A DNA stretch of 64,000 nucleotides from Proteobacteria bacterium UBA981 (GTDB taxonomy: Bacteria; Pseudomonadota; Gammaproteobacteria; Ga0077536): contig DBBP01000027.1 in the NCBI GenBank assembly GCA_002292285.1, forward strand, positions 28,732 through 92,731, given 5' to 3'. The notes under the pieces were generated by a model, which searched no databases, was not told the origin of the DNA, and was given only the letters and a program-made list of their open reading frames with translations. The position numbers and the translations under genes are program-made. Shown piece after piece: positions 16,666-24,804 of this stretch. Position 1 is the stretch's first letter. Each line of letters opens with the position of its first letter.

Positions 16666-18117
16666 TCACAGTGCGTCCAGAAATCCGTCCAGATGATCCA
16701 ACCAGGCCTGCTTACGACCGTACTCGCGTTGCACGCCAGCGAGCAACGCGCTGCGTTCACCGGCATAGTTCATTTCGTACAGCACGTGTCGCGAACCGAA
16801 CTCGCTGCCGCAGATATCCCAGGCCAGCTTCAGCAGTTGGGATTTGCTCTGCCCGGAGATATCAGCACCGCGCAAAGCTTTCTCCATCGCCACGCCGGTC
16901 GGCGCATCGAACTCAGCCATCGACACGGGCTGCTGCATCAACGCGCCGCCACCCATCTTGCGTACCATGTTGACGAGCTCCGGGTAGTACACCGGGCCGA
17001 GCGCGCGCCCTGCCTGGAGCGCGTAAAGGTCGGGATACAGCAGGCCATTCTCGCTATCCACACTGGCCTGCAATTCGGCAGAACGCGTAGTCGAGCGGAT
17101 AACTTCTACGCGTACGGCGGCTTCACCAAGCATCTCCATGATGTCGGGCTTCTGCGCCAGACCCTGCGCTTCTGCGAGGCGTACAGCCAGGGCATAAACG
17201 AATCCGAGTTTTACTTCGAGACGGGCGTTGGTCTGGTGGGCGGTGTACTCGCGCATGCGTGAATCGCGATACATGCGGTTGAGTAAGGGGATATTGCGAT
17301 TGATGAACACACGCTCCCAGGGCACCAGTACATTATCGAAGATCACGGTCGCGTCCATTTCATCGAAGCGCGAAGACAACGGAAAATCACGTGCCGCGCC
17401 GTGGCGAGTAAACGATGGCCGGCACACGGTTTTTAGACCGGGCGTGTTCATCGGGATTGCGAACACGTTGGCGTAATCTTCCTCGCCGGCCTGGAAGGTA
17501 GGCGGGAACGGCCAGACCAGGATTTCGTCAGCGATCGGTGCCACAGTGGCGATGCGCTTGATGCCGTCGAGCACGATGCCATCGGCATTCTGATCGACCT
17601 GGCGCAAGCAAATGCCGGGGTCAGATTGTTCATGGCGCAACTTGCCTTTATCGAGTTGCGGATCGAGTAAAGCGTGGGTGAGAAAGAGATCCTTGCTGGC
17701 GATGTGCCGGTAGTAATCCGCCACCGCCTGCGCACGTTCTTCTCCGCCGGCTGCAAAAAAGTCGCGCTTGGCCGCCAGGGCCGCGACCATCACGTTCAGA
17801 AAGTCCGGGCTGCGACCGAGCATGCCGCAGTTCGACTCAGCCCAGGTGATATACGCTTCACGTTTCAGACGCAGCTGCTCGGCGGTCCGGGGGAACTCGA
17901 ATGCACGTCCAATGGATTCACCAAACTCTTCGGAATCTGCCACCAGCACATCGCGGTGCGCCGGGTCATGTTGCATGTCGTACAGATGCGCGACGGACTC
18001 AATGGTGGGGCGAAACTCGGCGCACGTGGAGACGTCTTCCACGCGCTCGCCGGCGTACCAGACCTCGCGTCCATCATTCAGTTCGTCGATGTATTGTTGT
18101 CCGGTTCTGACAGTCAT
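16666..18117 (-). CDS. HpaB-family flavin-dependent aromatic monooxygenase (4-hydroxyphenylacetate 3-hydroxylase type)
   Basis: A 483-residue member of the HpaB/PvcC family. The start TGQQYIDELNDGREVWYAGE is the family N-terminus. DPGICLRQVDQNADGIVLDG and SSRFDEMDATVIFDNVLVPW are core acyl-CoA-dehydrogenase-fold segments. GGALMQQPVSMAEFD and QSKSQLLKLAWDICGSEFGSR belong to the C-terminal helical domain. HpaB uses FADH2 from a partner reductase (HpaC), and none is encoded in this window. It begins 12 bases after the LLM gene stop, so both are probably on one mRNA with the ring-cleavage dioxygenase. A phenolic substrate, ortho-hydroxylated, is the expected reaction. Confidence 0.9.
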   Translation of the reverse strand: MTVRTGQQYIDELNDGREVWYAGERVEDVSTCAEFRPTIESVAHLYDMQHDPAHRDVLVADSEEFGESIGRAFEFPRTAEQLRLKREAYITWAESNCGMLGRSPDFLNVMVAALAAKRDFFAAGGEERAQAVADYYRHIASKDLFLTHALLDPQLDKGKLRHEQSDPGICLRQVDQNADGIVLDGIKRIATVAPIADEILVWPFPPTFQAGEEDYANVFAIPMNTPGLKTVCRPSFTRHGAARDFPLSSRFDEMDATVIFDNVLVPWERVFINRNIPLLNRMYRDSRMREYTAHQTNARLEVKLGFVYALAVRLAEAQGLAQKPDIMEMLGEAAVRVEVIRSTTRSAELQASVDSENGLLYPDLYALQAGRALGPVYYPELVNMVRKMGGGALMQQPVSMAEFDAPTGVAMEKALRGADISGQSKSQLLKLAWDICGSEFGSRHVLYEMNYAGERSALLAGVQREYGRKQAWLDHLDGFLDAL

Positions 18118-18129
18118 GATGGTTTCGCT

Positions 18130-19398
18130 CTAGTCACGCCAGCTTTTGCCGTCGTAGTTGGCACGCAGTTTCGGCTTGCGCTGGACCAACTCGATGCCGA
18201 GCTTGGGTAGCACCTTCTCGACCAGCAGTTCGTTCGACTTCAACAGGCCATCGATGGGCGCAGGCCCCGCAGCTATCCACGGCACAATCAAATCCGTATT
18301 AGTGGCAGCGATCATCGCTTCGAGTTGGCGAGTGACCGTTTCAACCGAACCGGCGAGTGAGTAGCCGCGCTCGCGGATATTGGCCGCCGTGTTGTCGATT
18401 GCACCTGTTTCACCCGGACGTCGCAACGCTTCGTTAAAGCCAAACCATTCGTGCCAGCGCGTCCAGATATAACCCAGACCGCGTTCCTGAATTGCGTGGG
18501 CTTCGGCATCGGTGTCGGCGACGACGATCTCGCGGAAGTGACCGAGCCCACGACCACGCTCAAGGGTGCGTCCGGCGGCCGCAGCGGCCTCATGGTAAAG
18601 ATTCACCGCGGCGTCGACGTGCTCGGGGATAGGTGAAAAAATGATCGGCGTCAGCGCTTCGCGTGCCGACCATTGAATCGTTTCCGGGCTCATGGTGAAC
18701 GGAATAAACGTTTCGATGGAATCGGGCTCTTGCAGGGTCATCGGCGCAATGCCGATTTTGTCGAGCTGCCCGTTCTCGTCAACCATGCCCGGTGCCATGT
18801 GCAAGGTCGCGGGGTGATCCCATTTGATGCCATCCGGTGGGATGTCCCAATGCTGACCACGATGTTTAAACATCGGCTGCGACCAGGCTTTGCGAATGAT
18901 GTCGTAGTGTTCGTTGAATAACTCGCGATTCACTCGATCGTGCTCGGCAAATTCCGGGTCATTGGCAGCAGTCCAGGCCGCATTCATTTTCTGCCCGATG
19001 GTCATCACGTGGCGGGATTGATAACCGCGCGCAAAGCCCGCACACATGCGCCCTTCCGAAAAGTGGTCGAGCATCGCGAGGTCTTCGGCGAGCAAAATCG
19101 GATTGCGTGCTGGCAGCACGTTGCCCATTTGCGCAATGCGCAAACGTCGCGTGAGCATCGCCGCCCAGGTACCCAGCAGCACTGGATTATTAGAAATCTC
19201 GAGCCCTTCGATATGAAAATGATGCTCAGTGAAGGCAATGAAATCGAAGCCCAGGTCTTCTAGTTGACGCAGTATTCGCGCGCAATCGCGCAGGCCTTGC
19301 TGGTAGAAATTCGGGTTCTGCCCGGCAAACCCCTGTTCGAATTGCTCAGGGGTAGCGCCCGCACTGGGCAGCATAAGTGCGCCGAGACGCATTTTCAT
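18130..19398 (-). CDS. LLM class flavin-dependent oxidoreductase
   Basis: A 422-residue luciferase-like flavoprotein. It opens MKMRLGALMLPSAG, contains DFIAFTEHHFHIEGLE (the EHH segment of bacterial luciferase alpha-type proteins) and ARNPILLAEDLAMLDHFSEGR. I start at ATG 19396-19398, which has a perfect GGAGG eight bases upstream; the longer frame to 19437 is unsupported. It is the first gene of the LLM-hpaB-ligB unit. It may be a second oxygenase for the same substrate or its ring-cleavage product, or a flavin-utilising partner. Sequence does not decide between FMN and F420. Confidence 0.87.
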   Translation of the reverse strand: MKMRLGALMLPSAGATPEQFEQGFAGQNPNFYQQGLRDCARILRQLEDLGFDFIAFTEHHFHIEGLEISNNPVLLGTWAAMLTRRLRIAQMGNVLPARNPILLAEDLAMLDHFSEGRMCAGFARGYQSRHVMTIGQKMNAAWTAANDPEFAEHDRVNRELFNEHYDIIRKAWSQPMFKHRGQHWDIPPDGIKWDHPATLHMAPGMVDENGQLDKIGIAPMTLQEPDSIETFIPFTMSPETIQWSAREALTPIIFSPIPEHVDAAVNLYHEAAAAAGRTLERGRGLGHFREIVVADTDAEAHAIQERGLGYIWTRWHEWFGFNEALRRPGETGAIDNTAANIRERGYSLAGSVETVTRQLEAMIAATNTDLIVPWIAAGPAPIDGLLKSNELLVEKVLPKLGIELVQRKPKLRANYDGKSWRD

Positions 19399-19792
19399 GA
19401 TGATGACCTCCAAGGTGCAGAAATCCATGTCCCACACCGAGCAACGTTATATAGGAAGAGAACCGCGTCGATGCGGCACTAGTATACTAGCCTGCTGGCA
19501 GCCGTCCTGAACTGAGGGAGATGTCTGTATGGCAGTGAATTGATTCGCGGGTGATGAGAAACGTGTATAGGCAGTTGTTTCCGACCTACTGGGGATGAAG
19601 TAGATTGGTCACTAATAACCTTGAACACCATCTTGCGTAGCGCGGCGAGATAGCTGGACGTCGACCGAATCAACCGTTCAGACCGTCGCAGGCGTGGCGT
19701 ATTCCTCCATCACACGACGTTTTTGACTGCGACACTATCGTTAGTTCGAGGCGAAATGAAGCAGCGCCCTAAGGCCAAGGAACAGTCCCAAA
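19399..19792. other. Intergenic region between divergent LLM and amidohydrolase genes
   Basis: About 390 bases. Apart from the palindrome and a possible minus-strand -10, I see no gene, repeat or RNA. Base composition is more AT-rich than the surrounding genes, as expected of a double promoter region. Confidence 0.4.
19479..19490. promoter_or_regulatory. Perfect 12-base palindrome upstream of the LLM-hpaB-ligB unit
   Basis: CTAGTATACTAG lies about 80 bases upstream of the LLM start codon. A TATATAAC-like -10 sits between it and the gene on the minus strand (near 19445-19453). The placement suits an operator, but the only regulator in the window (TetR at 23868) is not adjacent. Confidence 0.35.
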
Positions 19793-20818
19793 ATGCGTGT
19801 TTTAAGAGATATTTTCGTCGCCACGGTCGTCGCATTTTCATTTACATCGGCATCGAGCGCTGAAAGAGAACCGGTCATCGATGTCCACCTGCACGCATCC
19901 GGTATCGCTGACTTTGGCCCGCCACCCATGGGCATGTGCAGTCCGCTTGTGGCGCCAGTCTGGGATCAGCGCCAAGCCTATGGCGACCACTGGGTTGGCC
20001 TTTTCAAGAAACCAGCCTGCGAGAACCCGGTTTGGTCCCCGACAACACAGGATGAGCTTAAACAGCGGACAGTCTGGGAACTTGAAAAGTACAACGTTTA
20101 CGGCGTTGTCAGCGGACCGCCAGATCGGGTTGCCGAATGGAAGGCAGCAGCACCCCGGCGAGTTATGTCCGGTCTTGAATTCCGCCTTGGCGACAGTATT
20201 TCACTTGGCGACAGATATTCTGTGGAGGAGATAGAGGCGCTCCATAAACAGGGGAAGCTCGATGTCCTTACTGAAGTGATCACACAGTACGAAGGGATCC
20301 TTCCTACTGACCCCGGGCTGGAACCCTATTGGGCGCTCGCTGAAAAGCTCAACATCCCGGTTGGTATTCACATCGGCACCGGGCCACCGGGGGCACCCTA
20401 CCTCGGCTTCCAACACTATCGCGGGAAGATGCACAGCCCGCTGACGATCGAAGATGTACTGATCAACCATCCGAAACTACGTGTCTATATCGTTCATGCC
20501 GGCTACCCGATGATCGATGACTTAATTGCCGCGATGTATGTACACCCGCAGCTCCACGTCGATATAGGTGTCATCGCCTACATCCTTCCGAAGCAAGAGT
20601 TCAGGCGATATCTTCATCGCATTGTTCAGGCCGGCTACGGCGAGCGCATTATGTTCGGGTCGGACCAGATGATTTGGCCCGAAACAATTGGATTAGCTAT
20701 TGCGGTAATCAAGGAGGACCCCGATTTATCAGAAATCCAAAAGCGGAATATTCTCTTTAACAATGCTGCGCGTTTTCTCAGGCTAACCCCGGAAGAAATT
20801 GCAGCGATGCATCGATGA
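19793..20818 (+). CDS. Exported amidohydrolase-2 family hydrolase
   Basis: A 341-residue protein. The first 22 residues (MRVLRDIFVATVVAFSFTSA) form a signal peptide, so the mature enzyme is probably periplasmic. The metal motif IDVHLHASG follows immediately, then GIHIGTGPPG, YIVHAGYPMIDD and MFGSDQMIWPE, which supply the His and Asp ligands of the amidohydrolase TIM barrel. The C-terminal NILFNNAARFLRL is typical of the ACMSD/amidohydrolase-2 branch, which includes decarboxylases and lactonases. No neighbour on the same strand gives a clue to the substrate. Start ATG at 19793. Confidence 0.82.
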   Translation: MRVLRDIFVATVVAFSFTSASSAEREPVIDVHLHASGIADFGPPPMGMCSPLVAPVWDQRQAYGDHWVGLFKKPACENPVWSPTTQDELKQRTVWELEKYNVYGVVSGPPDRVAEWKAAAPRRVMSGLEFRLGDSISLGDRYSVEEIEALHKQGKLDVLTEVITQYEGILPTDPGLEPYWALAEKLNIPVGIHIGTGPPGAPYLGFQHYRGKMHSPLTIEDVLINHPKLRVYIVHAGYPMIDDLIAAMYVHPQLHVDIGVIAYILPKQEFRRYLHRIVQAGYGERIMFGSDQMIWPETIGLAIAVIKEDPDLSEIQKRNILFNNAARFLRLTPEEIAAMHR

Positions 20819-20952
20819 AGAACGATTGCCGACACGTGTCGCCGCTTACTGGTCACATTTTTGCGCTAGCTGATCGGGTGAGCTTTGCGGCGCACTAGTA
20901 AGCGCGTCCGACTCAACACCAGCCTGGGGGCCACCTCAAATCGCCGCGCCAG

Positions 20953-21420
20953 CTAATTTCGTTTGGCCAATTCTTCCAAGCGCTGCAATGTTGTGGGTGA
21001 CCAAGCCTCGGACGGCTCCAGCCAACCTTCGAACGCTTTCACGCCCTTCGGCAACTCGAACCACGGTTGCTTACTACCCGTAAAAATGTGATACGCCGGT
21101 GGTGCAAGCGAGGGGTCGTCCAAGGTGCCGCCGCGTACCGCGACCAGCGGTAGTTCGACGAAATGATATTTATTCCAGATTATTGTGAGGCATTGCGGGC
21201 ACCCGTGTGCGTCGTAGCCTGCGCCACTCGGGGTCGGATTCGTGACTTTCGTCAGCTCGCCGCTAACAGAAAGATTCGCCTTTTCGATACCGAGTAGAAC
21301 GACGAACGCAGAACCAGAAAAGCGCTGACAATCTCCGCAATGGCAAGCGTGTACGAATAGCGGTTCGACCGCGATTTCGTAACGTACTGCTCCGCATATA
21401 CAACCCCCAGTTAGTGGCAT
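20953..21420 (-). CDS. GFA family zinc-binding protein
   Basis: A 155-residue GFA-domain protein. GGCICGAVRY and HACHCGDCQRFSG are the cysteine motifs, and a later HGCPQC provides the third pair. HIFTGSKQPWFELP near the C-terminus is typical of the family. I choose ATG 21418-21420 (MPLTGGC), which has GGAG upstream, over the longer frame to 21450. It stands alone between an amidohydrolase and a small membrane protein, so context gives no function. Confidence 0.82.
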   Translation of the reverse strand: MPLTGGCICGAVRYEIAVEPLFVHACHCGDCQRFSGSAFVVLLGIEKANLSVSGELTKVTNPTPSGAGYDAHGCPQCLTIIWNKYHFVELPLVAVRGGTLDDPSLAPPAYHIFTGSKQPWFELPKGVKAFEGWLEPSEAWSPTTLQRLEELAKRN

Positions 21421-21517
21421 GTCACTTCTCCGATGAATGAACTTCTGCAATCGTAAACCGCTTGATTTCCAGAATGCGGCTCAGCACAAAAAAAATCTGA
21501 CGCGTTAACTGGTGCTT

Positions 21518-21895
21518 TCATTTTGTGCGGCTCACGTGGAAGGCATACCAGATAGATGCCATGGACAACACAATCATAACCATAACGATAGTCCACATTG
21601 AAGTTGGCAATAGCCACCTTGGCTCGTGAGCTACGGGATGCCAATCGACCGCAGTTCTCATTTCAATCTGGATTGCGATTGCAAAGGTAAGTACCCGTTG
21701 AAATGAAACGACCAGAAAGTAGGTGGCTAGAACGTATATCGCAAGGATTGTTCTCGCGAGAAACCGCGGGAGGTCGTTGCCTGCGACGTACGTAACAGCG
21801 AGGTATGCCGACGTTGTCGATAAATAGGCCATGAAGAATGTGATGGCGAGGCTGATCTGCGTTGACAGCGCGTCGGTAAGTTCGAATTCGCTCAT
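21518..21895 (-). CDS. Small membrane protein, unknown function
   Basis: I do not recognise this 125-residue protein. Three hydrophobic segments are visible, roughly residues 13-38, 45-75 and 98-118. An AVDWHPVAHEPRW loop lies between the second and third, which suggests an inner-membrane protein. Codon use looks less GC-biased than in flanking genes, with several AT-rich codons. The ATG at 21895 opens MSEFELTD. No coupling to neighbours is evident. Confidence 0.6.
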   Translation of the reverse strand: MSEFELTDALSTQISLAITFFMAYLSTTSAYLAVTYVAGNDLPRFLARTILAIYVLATYFLVVSFQRVLTFAIAIQIEMRTAVDWHPVAHEPRWLLPTSMWTIVMVMIVLSMASIWYAFHVSRTK

Positions 21896-22016
21896 AAGAA
21901 TTTACTCAAGCGACTGAACGTTGTGATGAGGCGTTCGTGTATGCAGCCCGTTTGTCGGCAAGGATTGTTACCGGACTAAAGTGTGCGAGCGTCATGCGTC
22001 GAACTTGATCGCCAGA

Positions 22017-22430
22017 TTAGGTTGCAGCCCATGGATCATAGCTACCGAAATTCCAAAGGTGTCCTTCAAGGTCTTTACACGAATATAAGCGCCCACCGTA
22101 GTCCTGGTTTGCGGGCTCCATAACGATGACGGCTTTCGCCGACAGGGCCCGCACGTAGTGCGTGTCTACGTTCTCTACGACGATGTATGGGCTCTGAGTC
22201 ACTGTCATTTGATCCGGATCTGGTGGAACCTGAATTGCATCAAATGGGCTGTCATCGCGACTTGTACCAAGCATTATCATGCCAGTGCCAAACGTCAATT
22301 GAGCATGTTCTATAGTTCCGTTTTCTCCGGGCACGACCAAACGTTTCTCGAAACCAAAGGCGGTACAAAGCCAATCCATTGCCCGCGCCGCTTCGCGGTA
22401 GCGGAGAGTAGGAATTATTGGGCTGCTCAT
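22017..22430 (-). CDS. VOC family protein (glyoxalase/bleomycin-resistance fold)
   Basis: A 137-residue protein with two beta-alpha-beta-beta-beta modules. PTLRYREAARAMDWLCTAFG is the typical first strand-helix of the PhnB-like branch. GHLWNFGSYDPW is the C-terminal strand with its usual terminal motif. HAQLTFGTGMIMLG is the second strand region. VOC proteins are metalloenzymes or ligand-binding proteins of varied function. It is separated from the Rieske gene by about 200 bases containing a probable terminator. Confidence 0.83.
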   Translation of the reverse strand: MSSPIIPTLRYREAARAMDWLCTAFGFEKRLVVPGENGTIEHAQLTFGTGMIMLGTSRDDSPFDAIQVPPDPDQMTVTQSPYIVVENVDTHYVRALSAKAVIVMEPANQDYGGRLYSCKDLEGHLWNFGSYDPWAAT

Positions 22431-22591
22431 GCTGGTGTAGTCCCCGCTGATTTCCTCACCCGCCTAAAGCTGTCCACGCTGGGGTTCTCTTAAAGCCACA
22501 TACGAGAGGGTAGAGTGCGTCCAGGACGAGGTAAACAGAGCCGTGCCGATTTTATCCGCTTCGGCGTTTCCGCAGCAGTCGGTCAGAGCAA

Positions 22592-22614
22592 ACGCCCGAC
22601 TTGTCGCCGGGCGT
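22592..22614 (-). terminator. Hairpin downstream of the Rieske oxygenase gene
   Basis: ACGCCCG and CGGGCGT form a seven-base-pair perfect stem around a nine-base loop. Read on the minus strand it is followed by TTGCTCT. It begins 16 bases after the Rieske stop codon, so it probably ends the TetR-Rieske transcript. Confidence 0.5.
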
Positions 22615-22629
22615 CTTTCACGGTTGCTT

Positions 22630-23871
22630 TCAAGCGGCGCGATATTCCTTCAAGGGCGGTTGGCCAAGGGCTTCGCGGTAGTTGTTGTGGAAATGATGCA
22701 GGGCCGGCTCGTTGCGGCCAAACAGAAAGTATTCAAGCTTGCCGCCGGCGGCGGTGACCTGGGCTTTCTCGGACATCAGATAATCTTCGTGTTCGACAGT
22801 GCTGACCAGTAGTTCGATGGTTCCCGATACGTCGAATTCCATGCGCGCAGAGGTGTCAGCGCTGTAGATATTGTCCGCATCCACCGTGACTGCATGCTCG
22901 GCTTCGCCGATCTGCTCTTTGACGTGCGGCATCGTGAAGTGCGAGATACGGCTAATCGAACGGCCAACGACATTGCGATCCGGATAGATACGCACCAATA
23001 CAACCATACCGCCGAGAAACACCAATTGGACGTTGGGAAACAGATAGTAGGCGGCGATGGAGCCGAAGGCGAAATTCCAGTCTGCTTCCGGTTGCGTGCG
23101 CATCACGTCCAGATAGCGGCTGGCAGTACAAATGCGATGGTTACGTCCGTACTCGTCGTAAGTGGCGTAGTCGCTGTGCGCGAGATTGATCAGGGTCTCG
23201 CTGTGTAAGGTGCTGAAGTGATAATTTTCACCGAAGGTGTCGTTGGCCAATTTCCAGTTGAGATCTTTTTCGATCGAGGACTCACCCTGGAATTCGCACT
23301 TGTCGAACTCCCAACTGGCCAGCTCGTCTACCAATTTCTCGCCCAACAACGCATCGATGTCGACGCTGCCATCGACTTGCGGATGGACGACGAGAAAACC
23401 ATATTTTTCCTGCGAAGGTAATTCGATCAGACTGTGGCAGGCCTTGTCGACATCGCCGAACATTTCGCCGTGGCGAATCCCCATCAAGCGACCATCAGGA
23501 GCGTAGGTCCAGGCATGGAAGGGGCAGGTAAAACGATTCTTCTCGCCGCGCGGCTCATCCGTCAGCTGCGCACCACGGTGACGGCAGGCGTTAACAAAGG
23601 CGTGGAATTTTCCGTTCTTGTCACGCGTGGCGAGAATCGGCATGCCCAGATCATTGTTGGTGATATAACTGCCAGGCTTGGGTAATTCGCCAGTGAGCCC
23701 GATCACCTGCGCATGCCCGTCAAAAAACGTCTTCCACTCTTGCTCGGCCAGATCTTTATCGGTGTAGGCGGAAGTCGGATTGATTAGCACTCGACCCGCA
23801 TCGCAGGTCGTCTTGGTGTCGATTTGGTTTATCAGTGCCTTCAGGACATTGATCTGTTCAGCATGCTTCAT
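22630..23871 (-). CDS. Rieske non-heme iron oxygenase, alpha subunit
   Basis: A 413-residue aromatic ring-hydroxylating oxygenase alpha subunit. The Rieske 2Fe-2S motif is C-R-H ... C-P-F-H at about residues 91-114. The mononuclear iron site is NDTFGENYHFSTLH, with the two His of the facial triad. A catalytic-domain Asp is expected near the C-terminal part. No beta subunit, ferredoxin or reductase gene is present here, so it is either a homotrimeric (alpha3) enzyme or borrows electron carriers. Its ATG overlaps the stop of the TetR gene (23868-23871), a tight coupling that suggests the regulator controls this oxygenase. Confidence 0.9.
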   Translation of the reverse strand: MKHAEQINVLKALINQIDTKTTCDAGRVLINPTSAYTDKDLAEQEWKTFFDGHAQVIGLTGELPKPGSYITNNDLGMPILATRDKNGKFHAFVNACRHRGAQLTDEPRGEKNRFTCPFHAWTYAPDGRLMGIRHGEMFGDVDKACHSLIELPSQEKYGFLVVHPQVDGSVDIDALLGEKLVDELASWEFDKCEFQGESSIEKDLNWKLANDTFGENYHFSTLHSETLINLAHSDYATYDEYGRNHRICTASRYLDVMRTQPEADWNFAFGSIAAYYLFPNVQLVFLGGMVVLVRIYPDRNVVGRSISRISHFTMPHVKEQIGEAEHAVTVDADNIYSADTSARMEFDVSGTIELLVSTVEHEDYLMSEKAQVTAAGGKLEYFLFGRNEPALHHFHNNYREALGQPPLKEYRAA

Positions 23872-24587
23872 GTGAGATCTCCGCGCTTGCTTCGCTTCAT
23901 GTTATTAATCTTCGGGGCGTTATTAGGTGTAGAAGTAATGTCTGAAATATTGCGCAACAGCCGCGCGTGAAACGTGTCGACTGCGTCTGCGGCGAGGGTG
24001 ATGTAGAGATCGGATATAGCCTGGCTGCGAAACTCGTCAATACTGTAATGACCAAAAGCCCAACCCCGACAACTGATGCGGAAATTGCGTGTCGCTAACT
24101 GAGACATGGCCGCGGCGGGGACGCGTCCCCGAATCAGCTGGGCGCGGCGGCAAGCGTCGATACCGAGTCGGATGAGTGCTTCCACCCAGGCGTAAATTCG
24201 TGCGACCTCGTCATGATGTTGGCCACCTTGATCCAATTCCTCGACGGCCAGAAATGCAGCGCGATAAAAATTCTCGTTCTCGGCAAATAACTGCGTCGAT
24301 TCGATCACCACTGCGGTGGCGATGGTCAAGGGTTCGGCATCGTCGGTCGGCGTGATACGCGCTTCGATTTCGGTCAAGACGTCCGCCGCCAGGGCGAGAA
24401 ACACATCTTCCTTTTTTCCGACCAGGTTATAGATGGTCGGCACGGTCACGTCGGCCATGCGGGCGAGATCGCGTAAATTCAGTGCTTCAATGCCGCCGTG
24501 CGCCAACAACTCACCCGCTTCGGCAAGAATGCGGTTGCGACGTTTCTGCATATTGCGGGCTCGAACGGTGTCTGCTGCCGGGTTCAT
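23868..24587 (-). CDS. TetR/AcrR family transcriptional regulator
   Basis: A 239-residue regulator. The N-terminal helix-turn-helix reads NLRDLARMADVTVPTIYNLV, and the rest is a variable ligand-binding domain. I take ATG 24585-24587 (MNPAADTVRA) as the start; a longer frame from TTG 24647 would run through the promoter. It is the first gene of a two-gene unit with the Rieske oxygenase, overlapping by four bases. A perfect 14-base palindrome lies about 20 bases upstream, as expected for autorepression. Confidence 0.87.
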   Translation of the reverse strand: MNPAADTVRARNMQKRRNRILAEAGELLAHGGIEALNLRDLARMADVTVPTIYNLVGKKEDVFLALAADVLTEIEARITPTDDAEPLTIATAVVIESTQLFAENENFYRAAFLAVEELDQGGQHHDEVARIYAWVEALIRLGIDACRRAQLIRGRVPAAAMSQLATRNFRISCRGWAFGHYSIDEFRSQAISDLYITLAADAVDTFHARLLRNISDITSTPNNAPKINNMKRSKRGDLT

Positions 24588-24606
24588 GCGAGGATATTTA
24601 CACGAA

Positions 24607-24620
24607 GTTAAAATTTTAAC
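24607..24620. promoter_or_regulatory. Perfect 14-base palindrome, candidate TetR operator
   Basis: GTTAAAATTTTAAC is fully self-complementary and lies 20 bases upstream of the TetR ATG. It overlaps AT-rich sequence that could hold the -10 box. TetR proteins commonly bind such sites in their own promoters. Confidence 0.5.
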
Positions 24621-24804
24621 AACATTAAATTTATTGCTGCGCTGCAACTAAACCTGACGCTTGAGTAAACATCGCTCGGGAAGGATGACCGTAATCTTCC
24701 TGCCGTGATTCCGGACAAAACCGTATGCTTCCAGCACCTGCGCTGCAGTCCGCTGAGCGATTCGTCGTGAAGCCACAATTCGAAGATACGGGGGGTCGGC
24801 TCGG

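Noticed and set aside
24645..24647. TTG as the TetR start, adding 20 residues.
   Set aside because: It would place the palindrome and promoter inside the coding sequence; the ATG at 24587 gives a normal TetR N-terminus.
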